DNA of 21,606 bases, taken from IMG/VR virus record IMGVR_UViG_3300009149_000341, positions 1-21,606 of that record; one strand, written 5' to 3'. Origin of the DNA: a virus. Within the stretch, counting starts at the first letter, position 1, and each line of letters begins with the position of its first letter. Position numbers and translations under genes: made by a program. The notes below the pieces were generated by a model. It saw only the letters and a program-made list of their open reading frames with translations. It did no database searches and had not been told where the DNA came from. This document shows positions 14,066 to 21,193 of this stretch, piece by piece.

Positions 14066-14194
14066 ATGCCTGACGAGGAGTACATTTGCCAGTTCTGTGG
14101 CTACCGTGGCTCTGGGTGGCTGAATGGCGGCCAGACCTGCCCTGTTTGTCACCGGGACTATGACGCGCTGCTCGCACAGGATTCTGAGGAGTGA
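14066..14194 (+). CDS. Minimal zinc-ribbon protein, 42 residues
   Basis: Nearly the whole protein is one zinc ribbon: CQFC (8-11) and CPVC (25-28), separated by 13 residues (GYRGSGWLNGGQT). The start chosen is ATG 14066 with AAAGGAGGG seven bases upstream. A second possible start, ATG 13988, also has GGAGG at the right spacing and would add 26 residues while overlapping the upstream stop by 8 bases. I cannot decide between them from sequence alone. Similar rubredoxin-like knuckles recur through this gene string. Role unknown. Confidence 0.6.
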   Translation: MPDEEYICQFCGYRGSGWLNGGQTCPVCHRDYDALLAQDSEE

Positions 14195-14195
14195 G

Positions 14196-14636
14196 ATGAA
14201 GAAGGAATTCACAGGAGTGGTAGCTCGTGGGGGCATCGACAAGAATGGTATAGCCCTCACCCCTGAGGCCTTGAGACAGCTAGCACAGCAGGCACCGGGC
14301 AAGCCCGTTGATGACGCACCCATAGGAGCACCAGGAACCACCCACATCGGCAAGGTGGTTAGTGCTGATTACGATCCCGAAGATGACTCTGTTGTCGTCA
14401 GGGCGCATGTCGATGTGAAGGGCTTCACACCCCCCATGTTCGCTGTACCACACTTCATTGTGAGGACACAGCACTTTGAGGCCGGTGTGAGGATAGTAGA
14501 GGACATGGAACTGCTAGGGCTATTCCTCACTAATGACCCAGCAGATGCGCACCTGACCCCAATAGACGAGGGCTTCGAGCCGGAAAAGCTGAAGGAGGCG
14601 TTGGGAAGAATGAAAGCAGAGAGCCATGAGGACTGA
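14196..14636 (+). CDS. Probable inactive prohead-protease-like protein
   Basis: The 146-residue product starts at ATG 14196 behind GAGGAG. Read beside the phage's own prohead protease it keeps the same order of blocks: FTGVVA (compare FTGYAA), ID-x-x-G-x-x-L-x-P-E-A-L (DIIDPGAF), IGKVVSADYD (IGKPLEIAED), VVVRAHVD (LLVKGQLT), and GVRIVEDMELLGLFLTNDPA (GVRHLKELRLFDVSPVTFAA). The block corresponding to the nucleophile MSIGF reads FAVPHF, without serine, and no WNH equivalent is clear. It may be a non-catalytic protein of the same beta-barrel fold, used outside head maturation since it is in the early arm. The match is by eye and needs a profile comparison. Confidence 0.55.
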   Translation: MKKEFTGVVARGGIDKNGIALTPEALRQLAQQAPGKPVDDAPIGAPGTTHIGKVVSADYDPEDDSVVVRAHVDVKGFTPPMFAVPHFIVRTQHFEAGVRIVEDMELLGLFLTNDPADAHLTPIDEGFEPEKLKEALGRMKAESHED

Positions 14637-14637
14637 A

Positions 14638-14799
14638 ATGACCAAACGAGAGTGGGAGATACGAGGGCTGCAGGAGCAGATAAGACAAGACCGTGAAGCT
14701 CTCAATCGTGAGTGGAAGAGTGAATCTCCCAGGCTGGATGTAGTACTCCAGCTGTCCGGTCATATCAAGCACTGCGAGGAGAAGCTGAAGGAGGTGTGA
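14638..14799 (+). CDS. Small helical protein, 53 residues
   Basis: ATG 14638 follows the upstream stop by one base, with a weak AGGA site (probably translation is coupled). The product, MTKREWEIRGLQEQIRQDRE onwards, is two charged helices joined by an SPRLD turn, ending HCEEKLKEV. The last codons (AAG GAG GTG TGA) double as the ribosome site of the next gene, in an 18-base junction repeated exactly at the next boundary. It resembles a helical hairpin, but no family is assigned. Confidence 0.6.
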   Translation: MTKREWEIRGLQEQIRQDREALNREWKSESPRLDVVLQLSGHIKHCEEKLKEV

Positions 14800-14800
14800 G

Positions 14801-15010
14801 ATGCTGATGAGCCCAGAGAAGATCAGGAGTATAGTCAGAGGCCGGGGGAACGCAGCTGCGTGGCAGATGGACATCTATAAGGACCTTGTGTCTGCAGTCG
14901 GGAAGGAGCTAGTCATCTGGCTGAGGAGAAGGGCTGCTGATGCAGGTCCCCTTAGCAGGGACTACATCGCCCTGCACGAGGCCGCTGACGTACTTGAGAA
15001 GGAGGTGTGA
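14801..15010 (+). CDS. Small hypothetical protein, 69 residues
   Basis: The start ATG 14801 is six bases after AAGGAGG. The product is helical: SPEKIRSIVRGRG, then WQMDIYKDLVSAVGKELVIW, and a final helix ALHEAADVLEKEV. It ends in KEV-stop, encoded by the same GAAGGAGGTGTGAGATGC junction (14998-15015) found at its own start (14787-14804). The helix pattern suggests a small dimeric or partner-binding protein. Unknown function. Confidence 0.65.
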   Translation: MLMSPEKIRSIVRGRGNAAAWQMDIYKDLVSAVGKELVIWLRRRAADAGPLSRDYIALHEAADVLEKEV

Positions 15011-15011
15011 G

Positions 15012-15302
15012 ATGCCTGAATGGCTGATATTTCTGATTCTCGTTACCATCATGGTCCTGGTGTTTGCCTCTGGCCGGATAGTAGAGCGCAAGAATGCCGT
15101 GTACTGTAGGGCGTGTGGCCGGAGGATACCCGGTAAAGAGGCCGTGTTTGTTCACTCGGAGCAGCAAGGGGTGACATGCACTGATTGTGAGGTGAAACAC
15201 TGCCACCCAACTACCCGAACGAGGACTTTGACACCCGAGGACCTGGAAGCCCTCACCACCAAGGTCGTCGAGAACATCAACGAGCGCCAGAGGAGACAGT
15301 GA
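15012..15302 (+). CDS. Membrane-anchored zinc-ribbon protein
   Basis: The 96-residue product starts at ATG 15012 behind AAGGAGG. Residues about 4-20 (WLIFLILVTIMVLVFAS) form one transmembrane helix, then Arg/Lys positive residues indicate the rest faces the cytoplasm. A zinc ribbon follows, CRAC (32-35) and CTDC (56-59), with an additional C64, H65. The C-terminus (about 70-96) is a charged helix. A membrane-tethered zinc module in an early operon could modify or block a host envelope or defence protein, but nothing direct shows this. It could also be an accessory to lysis. Family unknown. Confidence 0.7.
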   Translation: MPEWLIFLILVTIMVLVFASGRIVERKNAVYCRACGRRIPGKEAVFVHSEQQGVTCTDCEVKHCHPTTRTRTLTPEDLEALTTKVVENINERQRRQ

Positions 15303-15622
15303 TGGGTTTCGTACCACCAGCCCTACCCAGATGCGGGCCTCCCCCCTTCAGTCGAGGTGAACTCGCTCCCCTACTCCACACCTGTCACAAGTGCGGAGCC
15401 CGGCTGCTGATTGAAGAAGTCAGGTACACTGAGCCGAAGGACGAGAGACACCTCCTATTCCCCGATGGCAAGATGGAGGCGTTTCTCCGGTGTCCTGAGA
15501 GGACCTGGCTGAGCAGGATATTCGAGGGCTGGTTCACCAGAGAGCATGGCGAGCGAACCTATTTCTCCGCAGACGGCGGAGCCTCATGGCACCTAGATCT
15601 CGGAGTGAGTGTGAGAATATGA
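15302..15622 (+). CDS. Hypothetical protein with a CxxC pair, 106 residues
   Basis: The start ATG 15302 overlaps the upstream TGA as TGATG, behind GAGGAGA. The N-terminus is Pro-rich (MGFVPPALPRCGPPPFSRGE). CHKC (28-31) may be half of a zinc site with C64 as another ligand. The rest has Trp and aromatic residues (RTWLSRIFEGWF, TYFSADGGASWHLDL), suggesting a beta-rich domain. No family recognised. Confidence 0.6.
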   Translation: MGFVPPALPRCGPPPFSRGELAPLLHTCHKCGARLLIEEVRYTEPKDERHLLFPDGKMEAFLRCPERTWLSRIFEGWFTREHGERTYFSADGGASWHLDLGVSVRI

Positions 15623-15646
15623 AAACATCGATGAAGGAGACATGAA

Positions 15647-16141
15647 ATGATCAATTGTTCAGCGACAGTCATACCAATTCTAGTTGGGGACGGCGGACGG
15701 CTTGTGTTCATCCGACGAGGACCTGATGACACCTTCGCTGGACTACTCGTGGTGCCTGGGGGCAGGGTAGAGGAGACCGATGGGGTGGGCGTAGAAGAGG
15801 TCCAATACTACGCTGCTGAGTTCGCTGCTGTGAGGAGACTATTTGAGACGACCGGGCTCGCCTTCAAGTGGAATGAGGTGCACTACTTCAATACCCACGT
15901 GCTTCCCGGTGGCCATACCACTGTGAGCTATTATACCTTCGTCAACGTCATTGACGTCTTGAAAGCCGAAGGTTTCCAGGACCGAGTGGTGATCCTCCGG
16001 CCCCAGGAGGTCATAGCTCGGAATGACTTCGCTCCTGGCATGAAGATGGAGGTGGTAGAGCTGATGCGTAAGCTCGGCATGAATATGGGCACGTTTCAGC
16101 CACCGAAGCAGGACCCTCAGAGGCCCATAGGACTCAACTAA
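15647..16141 (+). CDS. Nudix-fold protein with a degenerate Nudix box
   Basis: The 164-residue product starts at ATG 15647 with AAGGAG seven bases upstream. The N-terminal beta sheet (ATVIPILVGDGGRLVFIRRG) and WVVPGG-like block (LLVVPGGRVEE, 34-43) are typical Nudix. The box itself deviates: the usual REUxEExGU reads RRLFETTGL (63-71), so the first metal-ligand Glu is Arg and the last is Thr. About ten residues (TDGVGVEEVQ and on) are inserted before it. Nudix enzymes hydrolyse nucleotide-linked diphosphates using those glutamates, so this protein may be inactive or may bind a nucleotide or NAD-type ligand. Binding-only Nudix domains are known in regulators and defence-related proteins. Confidence 0.75.
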   Translation: MINCSATVIPILVGDGGRLVFIRRGPDDTFAGLLVVPGGRVEETDGVGVEEVQYYAAEFAAVRRLFETTGLAFKWNEVHYFNTHVLPGGHTTVSYYTFVNVIDVLKAEGFQDRVVILRPQEVIARNDFAPGMKMEVVELMRKLGMNMGTFQPPKQDPQRPIGLN

Positions 16142-16154
16142 GGAGGACGAAGCG

Positions 16155-16415
16155 ATGAAGAAGATAGCAGAGGTCATGTTCTTCCCCAACGGCAACACAG
16201 CCGTATTCGACCAAGAAGGAGAGCAAATACCAGAACTGCAGAGCCCGTGGCTCAGGGTTGCTATCGAAGCCATAGGCGATCTCTCCTACACTGTTGCCGG
16301 GAAGCGAGGTGTGGACGGGCAGATTGATTGGGACAAGGTGAAGATCCTCCTGCCGGACGGCCGGAAGGCCAAGATATTTGAGACTGATGAAGGCTGGAAC
16401 TGGAGCATCGAATGA
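16155..16415 (+). CDS. Hypothetical protein, 86 residues
   Basis: ATG 16155 follows AAGGAGGACGAAGC at good spacing. The product starts with two beta strands (KIAEVMFFPNGNTAVFDQEG), then a helix SPWLRVAIEAIGDL and strands around KVKILLPDGRKAKIFETDEG. This is a small alpha/beta fold without recognisable catalytic motif. Its stop overlaps the next start as ATGA. Family unknown. Confidence 0.7.
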   Translation: MKKIAEVMFFPNGNTAVFDQEGEQIPELQSPWLRVAIEAIGDLSYTVAGKRGVDGQIDWDKVKILLPDGRKAKIFETDEGWNWSIE

Positions 16416-16720
16416 CCACTAAACAGGAACCGAGCGGAGCATGGAAAGTTTCACGACAGGAACAGAAACGCTGGGATACCGCAGTGGGGAAGCTGCCTCC
16501 ATTCCTACGAATCCTGCTACGACATCACCTGCGGCATGGCGAGGAACTGGAGTTTGCCCGGATAGTGAAGGTCTCTGAAACCTGCGCAAAGGAGGCGGGC
16601 GGTTGCAACGACTGCCCGCTGGAGGAGATATGCAAGATCGGCTGGGACTTGAGGGTGAGGCACACTGGCAAACTGCGAGAGTACGTTGAGACTATGAAAG
16701 AATTGCAGCGGAAACTCTAG
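16412..16720 (+). CDS. Small protein with a four-cysteine cluster, 102 residues
   Basis: The start ATG 16412 overlaps the upstream stop (ATGA). The N-terminal half is basic and helical (PPFLRILLRHHLRHGEEL). C58, C65, C68 and C74 give a C-x6-C-x2-C-x5-C cluster. The tight spacing is compatible with an iron-sulfur cluster or a zinc site, and the spacing alone cannot distinguish them. A charged helix (RHTGKLREYVETMKEL) ends the protein. Located just upstream of the primase module. Not recognised. Confidence 0.65.
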   Translation: MTTKQEPSGAWKVSRQEQKRWDTAVGKLPPFLRILLRHHLRHGEELEFARIVKVSETCAKEAGGCNDCPLEEICKIGWDLRVRHTGKLREYVETMKELQRKL

Positions 16721-16730
16721 GAGAGTGCGA

Positions 16731-17225
16731 ATGAAGAACAATTCACAATCACAAGAGACAAAGTGCAACGGTTGCGGGGCCATCACAACACTGAACCCTC
16801 ACAAGATCAAGGTCCTTGGTGGAGAATGGAGAGATGACAGACTATGTGATGCCTGTCTGGAATCCGTGACTACACGACCCAATCAGAAACACCTTGACCT
16901 AGCCAAACCCCCCAAGCCCCAATTCAGGCGGGCTGTCGATATGGTCTGGCAATCCAATCAGGGACTATCGCCTGGGATCAATCCTATGGGTGGATGGGAC
17001 ATGATTGGAACAATGCAGGATGAGTTCAATACAAAATATGCAGACCACCCCATGAGCTTCACCTTCCTCATTGACCACAAAGTCCGATATTGCTGGAGAT
17101 CCCCCTGGCAGAATCCTCACTATGATAAGAACATGATGCGGCGGCTCTCTTCTCTGATACGCAGCACTGCGCGCTCCACCAAGCGCAGTAATGCTTATCC
17201 CCATTTGAACTTGGGAGTGTTGTGA
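16731..17225 (+). CDS. Zinc-finger protein upstream of the primase
   Basis: The 164-residue product starts at ATG 16731 with AGGAG seven bases upstream. The N-terminus has CNGC (12-15) and CDAC (39-42), a clear four-cysteine zinc finger. Residues about 60-164 look like a separate domain with Pro/Gly-rich stretches, then a basic helix near MMRRLSSLIRSTARSTKRS. The last bases overlap the GTG start of the primase (GTGA). This coupling suggests a replication role, perhaps DNA binding. No family recognised. Confidence 0.7.
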   Translation: MKNNSQSQETKCNGCGAITTLNPHKIKVLGGEWRDDRLCDACLESVTTRPNQKHLDLAKPPKPQFRRAVDMVWQSNQGLSPGINPMGGWDMIGTMQDEFNTKYADHPMSFTFLIDHKVRYCWRSPWQNPHYDKNMMRRLSSLIRSTARSTKRSNAYPHLNLGVL

Positions 17226-18127
17226 TAGAACAACTACTGAGAGACTATAGTGTCCCATACGTCACAGAAGGGCACAAGCACAGTTCTGCTGGATGGGTGA
17301 ACGTTCATTGCCCATTCTGCGCGGGCTCGCAGAACTACCATCTTGGGATTCATGAAGACGCATCTGCCAGCCACTGCTGGCGGTGTGGTCCTCATCCGGT
17401 GGTGGACGCACTGAGTAAGCTCCTCGGTATCCCACCGTCAGAAGTGAAGCGTATCCTGAGAAAGAACAGAATTGGTATCATACGCTCTACACCAACCTCA
17501 GAGCCGAAGGTGTCAATACATCCACTCAAGTTCCCCCAACCTTCATTCGCTCTGAACAGTCAGGGCCATCAGTACCTGAGCAGGAGAGGCTTCAATGCGG
17601 AATATGTAGAACAAGAATGGGGGCTGCTCCAGACCGGACCCGTCAGCTTCCTGGATGGTATCTCATACAATCACCGCATCCTGATTCCCATCTACTGGAA
17701 CAGCCGGGTCGTCAGCTTCTCCTCCCGAGATATCACAGGGAAGAGTGACAAGAAGTATCTGGCCTGTCCATCGAAACGGGAGTCAATACACCACAAGAGC
17801 ATCCTGTATGGGAAACAGGAAGGCTGGCAGAAGAGGGATATTATCGTTGTTGAAGGTCCTGTGGATGTATGGAGGTTCGGACCGATTGCCGCAGCGACGT
17901 TCGGCACAGCATTCAAGATGGAGCAAGTGCTTCAGCTTGCCCGTCATGGTGACCGGTTCTTCATAGTGTTTGACAATGAGCCGCAGGCGCAGGACCAGGC
18001 ACGGGCACTAGCTGTGAAGCTCCGGACGCTAGGGAAAGAGGTTCACATTGAAACGGTTGAAGGAGATCCCGGCGACATGAAGCAGGAGGACGCAGACCAT
18101 TTCGTGAAAGGACTGGTCGGCAAGTAA
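17222..18127 (+). CDS. DnaG-type phage primase (zinc finger plus TOPRIM)
   Basis: The 301-residue product makes RNA primers for lagging-strand synthesis. The zinc domain has CPFC (30-33) and CWRC (52-55). The core includes YLSRRGFNAEYV, ILIPIYWNSRVVSFSSRD and KYLACPSK (the RNA polymerase domain as in T7 gp4-type primases). The TOPRIM part has IIVVEGPVDV (Glu at about 211) and FIVFDNEP, with DNE where DxD is usual. There is no helicase domain; the helicase is a separate gene downstream. The start is GTG 17222 overlapping the upstream TGA, with GGGAG nearby. The length is short compared with DnaG but right for a stand-alone phage primase. Confidence 0.88.
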   Translation: MIEQLLRDYSVPYVTEGHKHSSAGWVNVHCPFCAGSQNYHLGIHEDASASHCWRCGPHPVVDALSKLLGIPPSEVKRILRKNRIGIIRSTPTSEPKVSIHPLKFPQPSFALNSQGHQYLSRRGFNAEYVEQEWGLLQTGPVSFLDGISYNHRILIPIYWNSRVVSFSSRDITGKSDKKYLACPSKRESIHHKSILYGKQEGWQKRDIIVVEGPVDVWRFGPIAAATFGTAFKMEQVLQLARHGDRFFIVFDNEPQAQDQARALAVKLRTLGKEVHIETVEGDPGDMKQEDADHFVKGLVGK

Positions 18128-18139
18128 GGAGAAGACATC

Positions 18140-18334
18140 ATGACGAAGATCAAGCAGGCACGATTGGAGAAGGGGCTCTCGCAGATGAAAGCCGCCGGGT
18201 TGATGGGTGTGTCCTATCTCACCTATGTCCTGTGGGAGAATGGGGTGACCAAGAAGCCCACTCAGAAGAACCAGGAGAAGTTGAAGGAAGTTCTTGGCAT
18301 AGAATGGGGAGGGGTGGTTGATGAAGCGGAATAG
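18140..18334 (+). CDS. Xre/Cro-type helix-turn-helix regulator
   Basis: The 64-residue product is one Cro/C1-type domain: KIKQARLEKGLSQMKAAGLM followed by GVSYLTYVLWENGVTKKPT and a closing helix QEKLKEVLGI. It starts at ATG 18140 behind AAGGAG, and its last 14 bases overlap the initiator gene. Domain-only proteins of this kind bind operators as dimers. The phage operators it could bind are the repeats at 7683-7733, the palindrome at 21195-21209 or a site inside the replication module. Whether it is a Cro or a repressor cannot be seen. A role in lysogeny is possible but there is no integrase in the window. Confidence 0.85.
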   Translation: MTKIKQARLEKGLSQMKAAGLMGVSYLTYVLWENGVTKKPTQKNQEKLKEVLGIEWGGVVDEAE

Positions 18335-19592
18335 ATACCCGCACAGACTTCCTGATGCCGTCAATCTAAGCCCAAAGACAGAATTCACACAGATCAAGAA
18401 CGAACTGCTACGGGATGAGAACCTCTCATTCAAAGCAAAAGGGCTGCTGTGCCTACTTCTATCAAACGAAGTGGGTGAGTGGACCAGCTATCAACAGACT
18501 CTCTCACAGTCCAGTAGAGATGGCGTTGATTCGATAAGGAATGGGCTAACTGAACTGGAGGAGAGGGGCTATCTCCTCAAAGTCCACTACGTAGATAAGG
18601 CGACAAAGCGCCGGAGAGGGTCGTTCTGGGCGTACACGGATTCATTCAACCAGTTTGAGGTCCGGGACAACCTGGAATTCCTTGAGAAGCATGGGATGGT
18701 GATTCAAGACAAGGCCATTGCACATTTCCTTTTGCCCAATGAGGGTGGAAGGGAAAACCCAAATATGGAAAACCCAAATATGGGTCTGCCAAATATGGAG
18801 AATCCAAGACTAAAAAGACTAATTCCTAAGAATACCAACAAAGGAGATAATAGTATTCGCGAGAATGCAGACCTTTTCCAAGAAAACGAAGCCTCTCCAT
18901 CAGTAAACCAGCTCATCCAGATGTACCACAAGTACTGCCCATCACTTCCCAAGGTGTTGAAGGCCACAGAGCGCAGGAAGCAGACCATCAACGCACGCCT
19001 GCGAGAGTATCCCCTACGCTCTATCAAGACTGTGTTCCAGAAGGCAGAAGCCTCTGACTTCCTCTCAGGCAGAAGTGGGCACTGGGCTGGCTGCAATCTA
19101 GACTGGCTGATGAATGAGAACAATCTGATCAAGGTGCTGGAAGGGAAGTATGACAACAATGGTATGTCTCAAGCCCAGGATCCTGACGATGGACGTTCTC
19201 CAGAGGACCTGATGAACGATGTCTTTAGAGATCAGACACTCAGAAAGGCCTTTGTCAAAGGGTGTCTAGCACCAGCAAAGGCACTTCTCCAGATTGATGA
19301 AGGTCCGGATGAACTCAGACTGGTAAGGGCTCTGCTCAAGCTCAAGGCTGACATTGAAACCTCACAAAAGCAGAACCTCTCGGAGGAGTTGAGAGGGCTG
19401 CTACCTGGGTCCATCAGTATCATTGCATCATACGTTGCGTGGTTGAGAGAATCCAGTTGGATTACAGACTTCCATCAGGGGATGTTCTCTACCTCATCAC
19501 AGAAGATGTTCGCCCGGTTCAGACGAGACCAAGCCAAGGAGGACAATCAAGAGCGTGACCCATTGACAGGTAAATCGTACATAAGGGCGTGA
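18321..19592 (+). CDS. Replication initiator with winged-helix domain (O/DnaD-like)
   Basis: The 423-residue product resembles phage replisome-organiser proteins. Residues about 25-95 form a winged helix (LSFKAKGLLCLLLSNEVGEW, then TSYQQTLSQSSRDGVDSIRN, GLTELEERGYLLK). Residues 144-163 are four five-residue repeats (ENPNM, ENPNM, GLPNM, ENPRL) encoded by DNA iterons. Later, FLSGRSGHWAGCNLDWLMNE and LIKVLEGKYDN match the end of many phage initiators. About 120 more residues follow, mostly helical, possibly for helicase loading. The start is ATG 18321 with GGGGAGGGG upstream, inside the previous gene's end. It is directly followed by the helicase gene, as in lambda O/P arrangements. Confidence 0.82.
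   Translation: MKRNRYPHRLPDAVNLSPKTEFTQIKNELLRDENLSFKAKGLLCLLLSNEVGEWTSYQQTLSQSSRDGVDSIRNGLTELEERGYLLKVHYVDKATKRRRGSFWAYTDSFNQFEVRDNLEFLEKHGMVIQDKAIAHFLLPNEGGRENPNMENPNMGLPNMENPRLKRLIPKNTNKGDNSIRENADLFQENEASPSVNQLIQMYHKYCPSLPKVLKATERRKQTINARLREYPLRSIKTVFQKAEASDFLSGRSGHWAGCNLDWLMNENNLIKVLEGKYDNNGMSQAQDPDDGRSPEDLMNDVFRDQTLRKAFVKGCLAPAKALLQIDEGPDELRLVRALLKLKADIETSQKQNLSEELRGLLPGSISIIASYVAWLRESSWITDFHQGMFSTSSQKMFARFRRDQAKEDNQERDPLTGKSYIRA
18752..18811. repeat. Iteron array, candidate replication origin
   Basis: Four 15-base units in register begin at 18752, 18767, 18782 and 18797: GGAAAACCCAAATAT twice, GGGTCTGCCAAATAT, and GGAGAATCCAAGACT. Immediately downstream (about 18811-18860) is an A+T-rich stretch (TAAAAAGACTAATTCC, AATACCAAC, GATAATAGTATTC). 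Four iterons inside the initiator gene next to an AT-rich segment is the layout of the lambda origin. Confidence 0.65.
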
Positions 19593-19593
19593 C

Positions 19594-21180
19594 ATGAAAG
19601 ACGAAGCTGAATTCATTGAGCGGAGAATAATCATTGGATTGATCATCAGCAAGGACTTCCATGAACGCATTCAGCGGGTGTGGTCCCCAGAACTGCTTGA
19701 ATCCCCTGAACTCAGGATGGTTGCGTCGTGGTGTGTTGATTACTTCACGAAGTACGGCCGAGCCCCGGATAGCGACATACAGAACATCTACATGGAACAG
19801 CTTCAATCAGACCGTCTTTCCAAAGCTGTTGCGCAGTACATCGAGGAGCTCCTATCAAACCTCAGCGACGAATATGGCAGGGACACACAGTTCAATGCAC
19901 CATACCTTTATGACCAGACCGTGCAGTATCTCAAATCGCAGGAGCTGGAGCGGCACAATCGAGAAGTCCAAGCCCTTATTGATGCTGGGCAGATCGATGA
20001 GGCAGAGAAGCTCACCCAATCCTTCACCCCATCCATAATGGATAATACAGATATTGGTATTGATCTGGCAAGTGAAGAAGCACTGAAATGGATTGACCGA
20101 GCCTTCCGCGAGACCAGCCAGCGGCTTGTAGAATATCCTGGAGCACTGGGGAATATGTGGAATGAGCAGCTTGTCAGAGGGGGCTTCGTCACCTTTCTAG
20201 CCTCGGAGAAGCGTGGAAAGTCATTCCTGTTGATGGAGATCGCACTCAGAGCTATTCGGCAAAGGGCTAACGTCGCTTTCTTTGAGGCTGGTGACATGAC
20301 TGAGAGCCAGATACTCAGGAGGATATGCGTGTACATTGCCCAAAGATCAGACCGGGAATCAAATTGTGTAGAACGGTTCCGGCCGATAGGGGACTGTGTG
20401 TACAATCAGTTAGATGAGTGCCAGCGTCCCGATCGGAACTGTGATCATGGCATATTCGACCTCACAATAGATGACTTCAATCCTCAAGTTCACCAGCTTA
20501 TCAACATTGATACACTGATGGAGAAGTATGAAGAATTTCCAGACTATGCGCCGTGCCGGGCATATGGATGCGGGAGAAGACGGGGTTCCATATGGCTTCA
20601 GAAAGTGAAACCCACGAAGCTGCTGACCGTTGATGATGCGAAGGAGGAAGTGCACAAATTCTTCGCAAAATACCGCAGGAGATTCAAGCTGGTGAATTAT
20701 CCTGCGGGCTTCCTGACGGTCTCAGAAATCCGGAAATGTCTGAGCGACTGGGAAAGGCATGACAACTTCGTTCCAGATATCATAGTGGTTGATTATGCAG
20801 ATCTCCTCTCAGCTGATGATGGTCATGTCACGGAGTTTCGCCATCGCCAGGACCACATCTGGAAGGGTCTGAGAGCTTTGTCTCAGGAGAAGCATGTGCT
20901 GTTACTATCTGCAACTCAGGCCGATGCTGATTCATACAAGCGAGGCCGGTTGTCCATATCGAATTTCAGTGAGGATAAGCGCAAGCTAGCCCATGTAACC
21001 GCACAGTATGGACTCAATCAGGACCCATCTAGTCGGGAGAAGAAACTGGGGGTGATACGCATCAATGAGATTGTGGTGCGAGAGGGAGCTTTCAGCGAGG
21101 ACAACGAGGTATGTGTATTGCAGGACCTCGCAGTGTGCCGTCCTTTCCGAGAGAGCTATGCACTCAGAAGCAAGGGATGA
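19594..21180 (+). CDS. DnaB-like replicative helicase with cysteine-rich insertion
   Basis: The 528-residue product unwinds DNA at the fork. Residues about 5-120 resemble a DnaB N-terminal helical domain. The RecA-type domain has Walker A ASEKRGKS (203-210), followed by FFEAGDM, then Walker B IIVVDYADLL (396-405) and LLLSATQADADSY (motif H3 region, 436-448). Between Walker A and B the distance is about 190 residues, clearly more than in ordinary DnaB. The extra part carries cysteines at 245, 258, 268, 276, 283, 321 and 326. ATG 19594 lies one base after the previous stop with only a weak AAGGG site, so coupling is likely. A loader gene was not found; the initiator tail may do that job. Confidence 0.87.
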   Translation: MKDEAEFIERRIIIGLIISKDFHERIQRVWSPELLESPELRMVASWCVDYFTKYGRAPDSDIQNIYMEQLQSDRLSKAVAQYIEELLSNLSDEYGRDTQFNAPYLYDQTVQYLKSQELERHNREVQALIDAGQIDEAEKLTQSFTPSIMDNTDIGIDLASEEALKWIDRAFRETSQRLVEYPGALGNMWNEQLVRGGFVTFLASEKRGKSFLLMEIALRAIRQRANVAFFEAGDMTESQILRRICVYIAQRSDRESNCVERFRPIGDCVYNQLDECQRPDRNCDHGIFDLTIDDFNPQVHQLINIDTLMEKYEEFPDYAPCRAYGCGRRRGSIWLQKVKPTKLLTVDDAKEEVHKFFAKYRRRFKLVNYPAGFLTVSEIRKCLSDWERHDNFVPDIIVVDYADLLSADDGHVTEFRHRQDHIWKGLRALSQEKHVLLLSATQADADSYKRGRLSISNFSEDKRKLAHVTAQYGLNQDPSSREKKLGVIRINEIVVREGAFSEDNEVCVLQDLAVCRPFRESYALRSKG

Positions 21181-21193
21181 GAGTGCCCTGCAC

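Noticed and set aside
14638-14799. Similarity of the 53-residue helical protein to Spo0E-like phosphatases
   Set aside because: VLQLSGHI resembles the SQELD helix in outline, but the key SQELD residues are absent. It is treated as a generic helical hairpin.
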